Source of the DNA: Anthoceros angustus
Lineage: Eukaryota > Streptophyta > Anthocerotopsida > Anthocerotales > Anthocerotaceae
Length of the DNA: 64,000 nucleotides
Assembly: GCA_010909165.1 (NCBI GenBank)
Contig: MU008151.1
Coordinates: 1,054,001-1,118,000 of the forward strand
Direction: 5' to 3'
Of the stretch, positions 20,578-31,749 are shown piece after piece (within the stretch, counting starts at the first letter, position 1; each line of letters starts with the position of its first letter). Below the pieces are notes generated by a model. It searched no databases, was not told the DNA's origin, and saw only the letters and a list, made by a program, of their open reading frames with translations. The translations under genes and the position numbers were made by a program.

Positions 20578-21706
20578 TCCATCTCTTCCTCGCGGCTTGC
20601 TGCTTGCTCCGCCACTGTCACCTTGGTTATTCAGGCATGACCCATGGCTTTCTCCACCGGCTCCGATCACGGTAGTGATCCCACGACCGCCGCGCCTCCG
20701 CCTCCCGCGCCGCCTTCACCAGCCTCGGTCACGGTGTTGATCTAGCTGAGCCACCTCGGCCGTGTCAAGCTGGCGTTTCTCACCGCCTACTCGACCCTCC
20801 GCCTCCTTCGCTCGCCCTCGGGTTTGCCATAGAGGTCTTAGCCCGTTTATGCTTGGGCTCGCGACGCTTCAGCTGCATTCCCATAGCTTGATCTTGGTCC
20901 GGTCTTGTCAACCGCCTTGGGACCTCTCCTCCGCCTCCCGACGCTTTCTCCTTCCTCGACTGCAGGGACTCCGCCTGCCGCCGGGCCTGCCCATCCGCCT
21001 TGAAGTTCACCATCCTCCTCCCGGGTGGCTTCTCCACTTCTTGGGTCTTCTCCGCTATGCCGCAGAGGCCCCAAAGCATCCCTGGGTCATGATGGGGGCT
21101 AGTGGCCAAACTGCTTCTTCCACGGCCTGCTACTGAGATGCCTTCGTAAAGTCCGCTGTGGGCGCAATGGGTATCTCCCGGTCCGGGCTGGCAGGATCAC
21201 ATCGCAGCTCTTGATCCCGGGCCCGAACTCGGACTGGGCCTCTCCTGGAATCACCGTAGTAGGGCCCTTAGGTCCTAGCACTGAGGTCCGAGGCCTCTCT
21301 CTCCTTGGCCCTTCTTGGCCCCTAACTCTTCTCAGCCGCCTCCCCTTCTCCTTCCGGGCTTGGGGGGTGAAGAGACGTCAAGGCCCTTTTCCCTCTCCTG
21401 GGCTTAGAGACTCGGGTGACAGCTCCGCCAGTAGGGCTCCGGCCAAGGGCTCCCCCGCCTCCTGGGCCGCCCCTCTCCGCCCTTCAGCCCTTCGCAAGAC
21501 TAGTAGAAACAGAAACGGGGAATATGATAATACGGTTTTATAACGGTTTTGGGCTTATTTGTAGCGTTTGTGACGAGAAGTTAGCGATTTACGGAGTTCT
21601 GACTTGGGTCCCCTAACCCGGAGCCTAGCAAATGTTATAAAATTGTAACATGAAGTGGTGACAAACAAATTTGTTACTTGCCTGAGGTTCTGCAGTCCTA
21701 GGTTTG

Positions 21707-21742
21707 GTAACCTGGGTTATCAAGGTTTAAAACCCGGGTTAC
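21707..21742. repeat. Inverted repeat, 12-bp arms
   Basis: GTAACCTGGGTT and AACCCGGGTTAC form 12-bp arms with one mismatch around a 12-nt loop. Flanking TTTG and GACAAA extend the symmetry imperfectly. Confidence 0.75.
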
Positions 21743-22016
21743 GACAAACCATGGTAGACGATGCGTGACATTTATGTCTCGCACGCCCCCAAGTCCCAAA
21801 TCAAAGGATCCAAGGATGCATATAATTATGCACATCAACGGCATTAGGATTTCGATTCCTTTGGGAACGGCCTTGTGCCGACATGTGGCATGTACATAGT
21901 ACATACTACACGCCATATTTATACATACATAAAATACATATGGCATAAATATATGCTTCTATAATATAAAAATATAGTAATAAAACAAAAATAGAGATTT
22001 TAATTCATCATAAAAT

Positions 22017-22101
22017 GGGCCATGAATGATGAATGACCCATTCATAATGACCCATTCATAAATGGGTCATCATGAATAGGTCATGAATTATGGCCCATTA
22101 T
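22017..22101. repeat. Fold-back region with perfect 10-bp hairpin
   Basis: ATGACCCATT and AATGGGTCAT (22047-22070) pair perfectly around CATA. Wider imperfect symmetry runs from GGGCCATGAATG to CATGAATTATGGCCC. ATGACCCATT is also repeated directly. It resembles a small fold-back or MITE fragment. Confidence 0.6.
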
Positions 22102-22205
22102 TCACATCATGTATAGCCCATGTTGTGGGCCACGTTCTTTGGTTGAGATCCTAATAATAATTCTTGCCGGATATTTTGACTTATCGCTCATGACAAACTT
22201 AAGTG

Positions 22206-22335
22206 CCTTTGGATCGTTTGGGTTTTGGTCCACCAAGCTCGTTGCTTTGTCCTTTGGATCTTTTGCTTTGGTCCACTAGGCTCGTTGCTTTGGCCTTTGG
22301 ATCTTTTGGGTTTTGGTCCACCAGTTCTGCTTTCC
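22206..22335. repeat. Tandem repeat, about three 44-bp units
   Basis: CCTTTGGATC then GGTTTTGGTCCACCA and CTCGTTGCTTTG starts at 22206, 22251 and 22294. Open frames here follow the repeat. Confidence 0.8.
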
Positions 22336-23374
22336 CCTTAAGAGTACAGGGAGCACAAAACGTGAGCACACGCACAACAACTTGAAATCTATAACAGCAC
22401 AACTACATGAGATCTAGAATTCAAGCACAAAAACTTAAGAACTCGTCATGCCAAAGCTCACCGCTACGCCTTTTTTTCTCATGGCTGCTGCCCTTGCCAT
22501 TGTCCGTCTTCCTCCCCCACTGCCCTTCTTCCTCCCCCACTTTAGAAGTCGCAAAGAGATCATGAACTCGTTATTGGTTCTAAAGCAATTAGCAACAAAC
22601 AAAATAGTAGGCATGCCACTCTACACACACATCACAAGCACATTTGTGCTAGATTCCAAGGCTGAAGGATAGCATACAATTTCAGCATAGTGGAAAGCAA
22701 GACTATGGCTCCCATATGCATAACAACATAACCTACTCAAAGTCACAATTGTGATGGCGCCCATTCTCGATCCTGCAACCCTACTAGCTTGAAGCTTATC
22801 CGGAGAGTTGGACACAAAAGAAGAGGCTGCAACACCGCATCTGCATATCCAAGGAAACAAGCTGTCATCAACCCAATACCCTTCACAAATCAACAACATA
22901 CAATCGGTAGGTGCAAATCGGTGGGATCTAGCGCTCCCTTCACGAGCCGCCATATCTAAGCGGCACGCTCCGCACTGATATCCTCATTGAATTGCAAGCT
23001 TCATAATGAGCTCCCACTGTCCCCAAGGATCGCGCCTCCCCATCCCATTTGCAAGCTCAATGAGCTCCCACCGTCCCAAGGATCGCGCCTCCCCTTGGCG
23101 CAGAAGATGGCGCGCCTCTCCTCCACGCGCATGGGCTACAACCCCCGGAGGAGACACGGTGTTTTCAATGATGTTTAAAGGTTTTGAATATATTTATAAG
23201 CGAACAAGCTTCTTGTATGAAAATCACCTTCGTGAGTTGGTGTACACTAGACTTGCATAGCCGGTTGTCTTTGCGTCGGGTTGGAGTCAAGAGCATTTTA
23301 TTAATTAGAAATAATGCAAAAGGTCATGGGGTGCTACTATTATGTGGTCGGTCGGGTTCACTTGGAGCCAGTCT

Positions 23375-23690
23375 CATGGGGTTTCATGAGGTGGCCATTA
23401 TTATATTATAAATTTAAATTTCAAAGTCTTATTAGGTTTAATGAGGTGGCGGATATTATATTACAAATTTAAATTTCAAAGTCTCCTCACGGGATGTCAT
23501 GGGTTTGAGACAACCATCTATTATAATTGAAGTTTAAATTTCAAGTCTCCTAGACCTCCAAGTAGGTATTATATTTTAAGTCTCCTAGGGTTTAATGAGG
23601 TACAATTATTATATTTTAAGTGTCTCTTGGTGTTTATGAGGTTGCAACTTTATATTTTAAGTTTGAATTTCAAAGTCTTTAGGTTTAATG
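23375..23690. repeat. AT-rich degenerate tandem array
   Basis: GGTTTAATGAGGTGGC, ATTATATTA, AAATTTAAATTTCAAAGTC and TCTCCT recur about five times with a 55-75 bp period. No coding potential. Confidence 0.65.
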
Positions 23691-24299
23691 ATGATATGGG
23701 TTCTAATATTGAATATTTTAATATTAAAATTTAAAAGTTAAATATATTAAATTTTAAGTTCAAATTTTACTTCTAGGGTTCAATTACTATTCGATTTATT
23801 TTATTTCTTCACTCCAAAGTTTAATATTATTAAAATCTAGAAATTATTACAGTTGGTGACGCATGTGTGGAGGGAAAGAAAGAGAATGTGATAAATGTTG
23901 AAGTAGGTGGCACTTTTCATGTGGAGAAAGGAGAGAAGGTAATAAATGTTAAGTTTGGTGAGATGTTGTAGTTGCTTTCTTTTGATATGGGAGATACCAA
24001 GACTAAGCAAAGAAGAAGAGAAATGGATGTAAGGGTGGGAGGCGGGACCCATATGTTATCATTTCAATTGCCTTTGAACATGTGGCACTTCCATTCCATG
24101 CCTCTCTCCCATGCCAAAAGTGTAATATTAAAGTGTTACAAAGTTAGGCTCGTGTCATGTCTCTCTCATGCCAAAGTTTGTTACGCTTTTGAAGACCATT
24201 ATAACCATCGGTAATAAAAGCATAACATCCCCCCGTTTCAAGGCGCCCTCCGCTTCTTGCCACCCGCTAAGGGGGCAAGGGGCATCGGCGCTGTCTCCG

Positions 24300-25500
24300 G
24301 TGTCGCGTTGACAAAGCGGCGCCTGCCTTCTTGCCTCGGTTCCCGTGACGAAGTCCGCTTCTACCGGCTACCGCCGTTGTCGTGGCTACCACCGCCGTGA
24401 GTCGGAGCCGCCAACTCAGGTCTGTGGCCGCCTCTTCCTGCGCCGCTCCGGTGGGGGCACCGGAGGAGGGAAGCGGATGTTCTCCCACAATTCCCTGTGG
24501 CGAGGGGTCCGCTCCAGACGATAGAGTCCGGAATCCCTCCCAATCTTCCTCCTCCGGACCTCTTACTCCCGTGACCGATCGGCCCACCTCCACTGCGCTC
24601 TTCCTTCCGGCCTCCCAGAGAGCTGCCACCCCTTTCCTGAGTGCTCGCTCTTCTTCACCCTCCTTCCGGGAGGTTTGCGTGCCTCACACATGAATCAAAA
24701 AACGCGATAACGCGGAGGTGGCTTTTCGCACCTCGCCATGCGGGCTTCACTTGACCCCAAGATTATCTCGCCCCCAGCCCCATCCGGCTTTCCCCTGTGT
24801 AGGTCGTGGAGGAATCATTGTACAGATTATCTCCAAGGTGATCCACCTTGAGGTAGTATGTTCCAAGGTGGGCGATAATCTTCGGCGACCGAACGTACCT
24901 CTTGTCCGTAAGGTGCGAGCATCGCCCATCCGTTTGGAGGACCGCCACGCCTCGGCGGTCGCCAAAGGGCCGCCCCGGCCGCCACCTTCCCCTTCACCTT
25001 CGTGGGTTCCGGGTACCACCTCCTTACTTTCTCCCATATGGCGATTGTAAACCGCCCTCAGGACCTCCACGGTCCACCTCCTAGGGTCCTCCCGCAGGTT
25101 CTTGGATCGGACCTCCTTGTTGGCCGCTGCCAACATCTTCCGGGCGTATTCCGGACTAGGGAGACGCTGTCAAAGGTCCAGACGGCCTGGAAAATGTCCA
25201 GCCACTCTTGACCCCTCCTCCCAGCCTCCTCCCGGCCCACGGCCCTCCAAAGTCCGAGGAGGATAGCGCTTGAGGTCGGCAGTGTTGCGCTCCACCAATG
25301 TTCCTAGCGCAAAACGCCCAGCCGCTTTCTTGGGTCCCATCTTCACACTCTTTGTGTTCATTGAGGCGTGAGGCTCGCAATCTCTCGCCTCGGCCCGTCG
25401 TGCTTCCCTCGCTAAGTCGAACTACGCCTGAAAGGTGCTGGCCCGAAAAAGAAACGCCCGAGAGAGCCGGGTGTCGAGCGCGAGAGAATCTGAAATCGCC
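24300..25500 (-). pseudogene. Gag-like N-terminal coding region of element A
   Basis: The minus frame at 24747-25136 reads DPRRWTVEVLRAVYNRHMGE. In the neighbouring frame TYYLKVDHLGDNLYND follows. Element B has NLLTKVDHLGDNSW at 45780-45815, so KVDHLGDN is a shared motif of the family. DNA landmarks TTCCCTGTGGCGAGGGGTCCGC here and TTCCCTAGGTGGTGAGGGG at 45465 also match. Several frames must be combined, so it is broken. I cannot place it in a named gag domain. Confidence 0.45.
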
Positions 25501-25532
25501 TGTTGTTTGGAAGAATGACCTCTCACCGCTTT

Positions 25533-25554
25533 CTCCGTGAGTAACCGCCGCCAA
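25533..25554 (-). other. Possible primer binding site of element A
   Basis: On the minus strand, TTGGCGGCGGTTACTCACGG lies just downstream of the presumed 5' LTR. It loosely resembles the tRNA-Asp primer site TGGCGCCGTTGCCGGGGA. The position fits but the match is poor. Confidence 0.25.
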
Positions 25555-25659
25555 GGGCGTGCTCTTTGTTGTCCGAATACGTGGGCCCGCATGGCTTTCA
25601 CTCCTCGACCACGCTGCCGCCACGCCGGGCCTTACTGCCACAGTACTTAGCCTACGCCA

Positions 25660-26090
25660 CTGCAGTCGAGCGTGAATACCACCTAACGCCTAATCGGCAA
25701 CCCTACCTGCCCGCTCACTGCATGCCCCGTTCACCTCTCAGTTCACGTGATACCGGCCTCTGCCTAACTCACGCTCCAACTTCTAAGTTACTTTACTTAG
25801 CGATTTATCCCGTTTTGACCCGGTGGTCCTGACTTATCCCGATACTCCCGGTGCATGTGGGAGGTCCTCCGGGAGTGGGCTCAAGGTCAGGGTTACCTAC
25901 CCCAAGTCCGGAGGCGTCCGGATCACAGGTCGAGTGGGTCAGTACAGGTGGGAGTACAGTCCGATGCAGTCAGAGTGCAATCCGAGTATCTGGTCTGCTT
26001 CTTCCTCCTTTCCACAGCCTTATTTTACACTCCATACCTACGAAAAAAAACAAACCCAAATTTTTATTTCTAAATCCCAAGGAGAGTGGT
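25660..26090 (-). repeat. 5' LTR-like end of element A, paired with 50.24-50.56 kb
   Basis: CGATTTATCCCGTTTTGACC, GGTGGTCCTGACTTATCC, CTTCCTCCTTTCC, GCCTTATTTTACAC, ACAAACCCAAATTTTTATTT and CCCAAGGAGAGT occur in the same order at 50240-50540 (CGATTTATCTTTTGACCCGG and so on). The relation to 17.6-18.3 kb is limited to the GCCTTTATTNTAC landmark. Confidence 0.55.
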
Positions 26091-26278
26091 TTAGCCATGC
26101 GGCCAACTCACCGCCAACCAGCCGCTTGGGTTTTCCCTCGGTGAGTCCTTGGCATGGCTTCGCTAGAGCTTTGTCGGGCGCTGCATAGGCGGGTGGTGTG
26201 ACGGTGATCAGGCGCAAAGCTTTGGGGTCGGAATTCTACGGCGGATTTGGTAGCTCGTGGTAGTAGGGGCGTGGCTTT

Positions 26279-27860
26279 GTGCGGAGGGCGTTTGGGACCA
26301 TCAACCGCGGCGGTGCTTTTCTCGAACGTGAGCGTGTGGTGCTCGTGGATTTGGGAGTTTTGCAGCAGTGCAATAGGGGGTGGTTTGTGCGGAAGGCCTT
26401 TGGGTCCGCCAGCCTGCGGCAAGTCCCGCCTTCCCGGAGCGAGGAGCTGTGCAGCGCCAAAGCGGTGCGCTGGGCGAATCTGACAAGGCAGCCAAAGCAT
26501 TTTGAGGTGAAGGACACCATGTCACTAGCAACGAGTAGGGTGAAGAACAGGTGGCGTGAGCACCGATAATTCCGGCAGTGTCAAGCGCCTGCAACCAAGA
26601 TGGACATGAACGCTTAGGCGCCATCAAGGCTAGGTTGGATAGCCGCAAAGGTGTCGCGGCTCGCAAGGACACGACATTCTCGAAAAATTGTGGGGAGCAT
26701 TGGTGTTGGCACTACGGTGATATGGAATTGTCAACTACGTGTGAATGTGTGTGTCAAGCGCCTGCAAGCAAGATGGACAGAACGCTTAGGCGCCAAATCA
26801 AGGCTAGGTTGGATAGAGCCGCAAAGGTGACTGCCCGCAAGGACACGACATTCTCGAAAAATCTGGGGAGCATTGGTGTTGGCACTACGGTGATATGGAA
26901 TTGTCAACTACAGTGTGAATGTGTGAACTACGTTGGACTAAAGGAGGCTATTGGAGGTGAAGATGAGATCAAGAGGCATTTTGGGGATGTCACTAATGGA
27001 ACGATGGATACCTCTTGGGGATCACACTCACTTCGACATAGAGTGGACGATGTTGATAGTCTTGTTGAGAAGTCAGATGGGCGGCTCCACGGTGCAGATA
27101 AAGGGTGCCACTGTGGCACTTGGGTTCCTAATCGAGAAGAAGCTTGGCAAGCGTGTGAATTGGTTTGAGTACTATTTAGCTGAGAAGAGGAAGGTGGATA
27201 AGGCGATGCGATGGAGAAGAAATCAGTGGAAGTCCCATCTCGAGAATACAACGATTCTTCACAACTGTTGTGGTGGCGGTGATGATGCAGAGCGGAGGTT
27301 GATGTGGAAGAGTGTTCCACTCTGTCAAAGTGAGCCGAGAAACCAGACGATCCTCCCAAAGAATCTGGAGCTCTCCAGAGTTGGGAAGAGGGAAGCACAG
27401 AAGGCCATGAAGAAGGACAGACCTCCGGCTGCAAAGAATGTAGAAGAGGATGCCGGCAAGATGGGAGACGAGCAGTCTCCAATCTGTTGCGCAGCGGCGA
27501 GAAAAGTGATCAAGGCCAAAGCACGTGTACTGAGCCATGGGCACCAAAGGTTGTCATGGATGATGGATTTGGGCAACACCAAGGTCCAGCTTGCCGACAT
27601 GGTCATGAACAGTGGAGGGCTTGACGACGAGTATTCAGAGACTGACAAGATTCAAATTCGTGCTTGACAAAACTAAATATTCCGAGGGTGTTTACCGCTT
27701 GAAGGAGAAAAACGTGAGGAACAAGCTCCGGACACCGGCTTCTCTTGAAAACATGAGGATGTTCTCCAGGCTCAACAGCGTAACATGGATCACTGCGGTG
27801 TCGGCTCGCCTCCCGCCAAGTCATGCCCCGTCAGAACGGCGTAGTGTTTGTACGTAAGTG
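26279..27860 (+). pseudogene. Unrecognised coding block with duplicated segment
   Basis: Plus-strand frames 26279-26569 (96 codons), 26578-27168 (196) and 26951-27667 (238), then 27670-27857, read like one interrupted protein. Segments include GWFVRKAFGSASLRQVPP, RRQIKARLDRAAKVTARKD, GEDEIKRHFGD, GDHTHFDIEWTMLIVLLRSQ, GATVALGFLIEKKLGKRVNW then FEYYLAEKRKVDKAM, and YSEGVYRLKEKNVRNKL. The middle part (DHTHFDIEW, LGKRVNWFEYY) looks like the N-terminal proteins of plant transposons. That is an impression, not an assignment. The frame shifts near 26.95 kb, and the stop at 27667 is followed at once by more coding. Confidence 0.4.
26578..26928. repeat. Tandem duplication of 175-177 bp within coding
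   Basis: TGTCAAGCGCCTGCAA, CAAGATGGACA, GACACGACATTCTCGAAAAA and GTGATATGGAATTGTCAAC run twice (26579-26751 and 26752-26928). Copy 1 keeps one frame open through the junction even though it has lost bases. Confidence 0.9.
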
Positions 27861-27889
27861 TGGATTCTTCTTGCACACGGACGAGGTGT

Positions 27890-28265
27890 CCGTGACCGAT
27901 GTTTTCCTTATGGTGATGTGCGCATGTGGTGGGGTGGACTGGGTGCTCCCGTGACGCTCACGGATGGTGAGGTGGTGGTAGGGGTGCTCAAGGGGTGGTG
28001 ACTCATGTGTTCTCTGGTGGAAGGGTGGGTGATCACTTGACGGGATGGTGAGGAATTGGTCGTGTTCATCCCTGGGTGTCCCGTGAGCTTTTGGTGGCCT
28101 TGGTGATGTAGTGCATGGCTTGTGTGTTATGGCCTCGATCGTAGGGGTAGGTCGGTGGTGTGGTGGCATTCGTGATGTAGTGGTAGGTTGGTGGGCGTGG
28201 TGGCTTGATGTCATGGTTTCGTGGATGGGTTGCCGGACTTGGTGATGTAGTGGTGGGTGGCGGAG
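27890..28265. repeat. G/T-rich degenerate repeat
   Basis: GGTGATGTAGTGGT and GGTGGTGTGGTGGC variants recur with irregular spacing. The complementary strand is His/Pro-coding by composition only (150-codon frame, rejected as a gene). Confidence 0.6.
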
Positions 28266-28269
28266 AGGT

Positions 28270-28305
28270 GGCCTTGGCACCACCTAGTCATGTGGTGCCA
28301 AGGCC
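28270..28305. repeat. Perfect 14-bp inverted repeat, 8-nt loop
   Basis: GGCCTTGGCACCAC (28270-28283) and GTGGTGCCAAGGCC (28292-28305) are exact complements around CTAGTCAT. The hairpin is GC-rich and sits where the G/T-rich repeat gives way to coding-like sequence. It is not followed by a T-run. Confidence 0.9.
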
Positions 28306-28535
28306 AAGGTGATCCCTTTCTCACGCAACCGTGGTTTTCCTTCAAAGCGCAAGCCGTGTGTCCTAAAGTGTAATGTGTGTCGGCGTGTGGTACGCCTGAA
28401 CGAGATGGTGTTCACTCCATGTGGCCATTGCTTCCACGATATCTCTGTATCGTGCACTTGACAAACATTGTTGCCGCCCACGTGTGGTGCAATGCCGATG
28501 TGCCCGCATCATGGTTGAGAGCGAAGGGTTACTGA

Positions 28536-30045
28536 TCAAAGCACGAGGAGAAGCTCCTTCCATGGGAACAGGACCGAGACACTTGGGAGAAAGAGTTCCT
28601 CGAGTGCATTGGAGACCCGACCATGACACAACGATGGAAAGACATTGAGTCACAATCACCGAAGAATTGGTTGGCCACCCCAGAAGAAAAAATCTTGAGT
28701 CTCCAATATGTATGTTCCATGCCTCCAGGTGTTGTTGTCTTGTCCATTTTCATTGCTAAGTCTCTCGACTAAATTTTGTCATTATCCAGGTGCAATTATG
28801 CCAACTGACGCCGATGTCAACATATTCTCGCACCGTGTAGCTGATGAATTTGCTTGCAAGGCCAAGGGAGGCACATGAAGCCTACGTGAATTCCTTCGCA
28901 GACCCCAATGCCCGGAGGAAAAGCCTCGTGTTGTTCGCGCATGTTTGGGCATGATTACTCGTGCAGGTGCTAGACTCACAAATTGAAGATGACGTTGTCC
29001 CCATGAAGCAGTACCACACGAGCCCTCCGTTCATGGACATAGCTCCTACTCCACCAAGGCCAGACACAAGGTCCTCAGGGTTGAAGTTGGTGAGGAATGC
29101 ACGGCAAGTTGGCATGTGCGTGTTCCTCCCAAAGGACATCGTGTGGGTTTGTGAGGGCATTGCTTTGTTGAAACTAGATATTGTTGTCTACACTTTGAGT
29201 ACATGTTTGTCCGCTATGCAGATGACCAGCCACAAGACAAGCTACAACGGTGCGCCTCGCCTCGTTGGTCACGGTGTATTGTGCGCTCTTATTGCGATGC
29301 ATAACGGTGCCTTCCCACCGGTATTCGTGGAGGTGTGGATGTAGGTGATGAAATGGTTGTGGTGTCCGAGTCTTGTGAATCAAGTGATAACTTGGAGGTG
29401 GCGCAATTGAATGTGTTGATAAATGTGACGAATCGCGAGGAGTCGTGGTGTTCTACCGTGACCAATATCTTGGATCATGTGGCAAGTGACGGTTCGGACC
29501 AAGTGTCCATTTGGCATTGACGACAACGGTGATGTCCAACCGCTTGGTAGCTGTGGTGGTGGAGATCCGTATGAGGGTGGCGCATGGATACCGTGATGAT
29601 TGGTGCCAATCAAGTTATAGCGATAGGGTTGTTGCGGATGACGCCTCAATCAGCGAACATCAAAAACTTTTGGAGCATCCTCATGTGGAGGCGGTGGCAT
29701 CGATCCGAACATACTTGCAACTGTGAATCAATGTCCGTGCTCTTCACCGCTTGGTCGACGGACGGTGTTCTTGCAAGTGGTGGTGGGCCCATCATGCCCA
29801 ATGAAGAAGGTGGGCCTGCGAATGAAATGGTGACTTTTGAAATGGTTGACGAGTTCGCAGCACCGTGGCGAATCGAAAAACCAATGAAGGAAAGGAGAGC
29901 AAGATGCATGCGGAGTCCCAGGAGACGCCACCTCCTGGCCAAGTTCGTAAGCCGAGGGAAAAGGAAGAATGGGAAACAGCCCCAAAAGAAACATCCGTGG
30001 GAAGCACAAGGGTGCTCAATGGTCAGTAGAGAATGTGGATGAAGT
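28536..30045 (+). pseudogene. Multi-exon gene of unknown function, decayed
   Basis: Exon 1 reads EEKLLPWEQDRDTWEKEFLE, then CIGDPTMTQRWKDIESQS, and ends at 28709 before GTATGT. An acceptor CATTATCCAG ends at 28789, and exon 2 reads AIMPTDADVNIFSHRVADEF, then AYVNSFADPNARRKSLVLFA after a stop. Further on come SQIEDDVVPMKQYHTSPPFM, KLVRNARQVGMCVFLPKDIV, HFEYMFVRYADDQPQDKL (29192-29245), VVVSESCESSDNLEVAQLNV and, after more frame changes, NEMVTFEMVDEFAAPWRIEK with a basic tail (SRGKRKNGKQPQKKHP). The readings are convincing as protein but I do not recognise the family. Stops and frame changes make it a pseudogene or a gene with unmapped introns. Confidence 0.45.
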
Positions 30046-30049
30046 GGCC

Positions 30050-31690
30050 CACCCATGCCTCAAGGTCTTATGATGTGCGGACACTGCGTGTAGTAACTTT
30101 ATGGTGCCGGCTCCCAAGGGAAATGTAGAGCATGTGGAGTTCTATGTGCTACGGTATCGACGCTCCGCCATTTAGCCAAGCCGCTTGACAAAGCATGGCA
30201 AAGCGGCAAGGTGTTTCCTATTGGCGAGGGTGATCATGGCTTATTATTAAGGGGAGCCAAATTTAGGGGTGTACCCCTCCTTAACTCGTGTCCGTGGTCA
30301 CCCCACGCAATAGAGGAGGACATGGTTTTGGCAACAAACTTCAGATGATCGCCATCCCAAGGCTACCCAAGACATCTGTATTGGCCGAGCCCCACAATCG
30401 CCAAATATCCGACTGGGTGGCTAAGAGGGAGCATGACGAGGGAGGACTCACCCAAGTGATTGTCTTGGCGGTATGGTCGACTGTCTGCGTGGTTTTGAGT
30501 TTCTAGGCACCCATGCCTAAATGTAGGGTTGTTAAGGAGGGCTTTTTTTTTGGTTGATCCACATACAATGGTCAGATAAACTTGCCGACATGAGGCAACA
30601 AGATTTACCTCGCACTTGACATTAACGAAACATGCCTTCAACCCGCCTTGCATTAGCACATGCCACACAACATCCTTTCCAACTCGAGTTCACATGAGGG
30701 ATCGTTACGACTTGGGTAACAACTACATCCAAGCACGCCTAAAAGGGCTTCGCACAACAACATGCACGCCATGTCCAGCTATCCAAAGAATGTGGAAGAC
30801 GGCCCCAATCACAAGACCGTAGCTAACAAAGATGCTTCCATTGCGTAGTGGCAAACCGCCATCAAGAGTCGCCACTTTCCACGCCATCCTTGATTCATTG
30901 TCTATAACACGCCCATGTCACAATCATCCTCAACAACACGGCCGACATCCCTTCCGCGAATTGCCGAGCGACTTGAGGTCTTCCCCATATGGCATCCACG
31001 CCCCTCTTCAAGCCCGAACACCGCCAGCCACCGCCGCCGGGCGATCTTGGAACTCACGCGGCCAAAACCTTCGCTTCCATCAAGCTCCTTGCGGCTGCCC
31101 ATGGCTTCTCCCATCAAGGCGGAACCGGAGGAGCTGCGGTGTGTGGGTTCGACAAATCACAAGACCCAAGTTAGAGCACATGGCGGCCATTGCATTCTCC
31201 TGTAGCCTGGAAAGAAGTGACTGACCCGCCAGGCCGCCAATTTAAAGCCTGACTATGTGCCACCAAGGACAAGGCCTGTGGACACCACGCCGGGGTCAAT
31301 TAAAGTGGCTTCAACGCGTGGCGGATAATCATGTGTCCCGGAGACCAGGAACTCAACTTTTAATGCAAATGCCCTTGTAAGCAAATTCCACGGGAATAAG
31401 TGTCTTGCATGAATGCAACTGGCATATGCTATGTGCATCCTGCTTTGTACTTCAGGACCCCTAAAGAAGCCATGTATCAACGTGTTAACATGGACAAGAC
31501 CCATTTGCAAAATAACTTTCTGGTGAACCTGGGCGCCACCTGGTTAGTGACAACCTGGTTAGTGAGCAAATAGTTAGTGACCAGCTGTTTGGTGGTCGCG
31601 TGGTTATGTTTGCCAAACGTGGGCCTCGACAATAGAGGGAGACCAATCATTACGCACATGTGCTTTCTAGCACAAGGCTCGAGTTGCTTT
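30050..31690. other. No gene recognised; weak coding traces
   Basis: Short frames such as RDRYDLGNNYIQARLKGLRT (plus, 30.7 kb) and VEATLIDPGVVSTGLVLGGT (minus, 31.3 kb) look somewhat protein-like but cannot be linked. Three copies of GGTTAGTGA lie at 31540-31585. A T-run is at 30542-30552. Confidence 0.35.
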
Positions 31691-31749
31691 CTCTTACCAA
31701 GGTGGTCACTCCGTCGAGCTTCCTCTAAAGAATAGCACTCCACACCTTC

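Larger units (their letters stand above)
21510..24215. other. AT-rich insert within element A
   Basis: The base composition drops abruptly from very GC-rich to AT-rich at about 21.5 kb and returns at about 24.22 kb. The insert holds inverted repeats (21707-21742, 22047-22070), a 45-bp tandem repeat (22206-22335), a 54-bp duplication (about 22990-23095, GATCGCGCCTCCCC twice) and an AT-rich array (23375-23690). I see no gene. It may be one or several nested elements or MITE-like sequences. Confidence 0.45.
17480..26100 (-). mobile_element. LTR-retrotransposon relic A, minus strand
   Basis: Gag-type coding on the minus strand (18.76-20.55 and 24.3-25.5 kb) is flanked by LTR-like sequence at 17.6-18.33 kb (3') and 25.66-26.09 kb (5'). 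The flanks share the landmark GCCTTTTTATTACAC..CTATTCG or GCCTTATTTTACACTCC. The same three-part order occurs in element B (42.54-50.57 kb). No polymerase is seen. The interior is split by 2.7 kb of AT-rich DNA (21.51-24.22 kb). Boundaries are approximate and no target duplication was found. The high CG content of the gag part contrasts sharply with the insert. Confidence 0.5.

Noticed and set aside
27831-28283. 150-codon His/Pro/Thr-rich minus-strand frame
   Set aside because: Complement of the G/T-rich repeat; no supporting motif.
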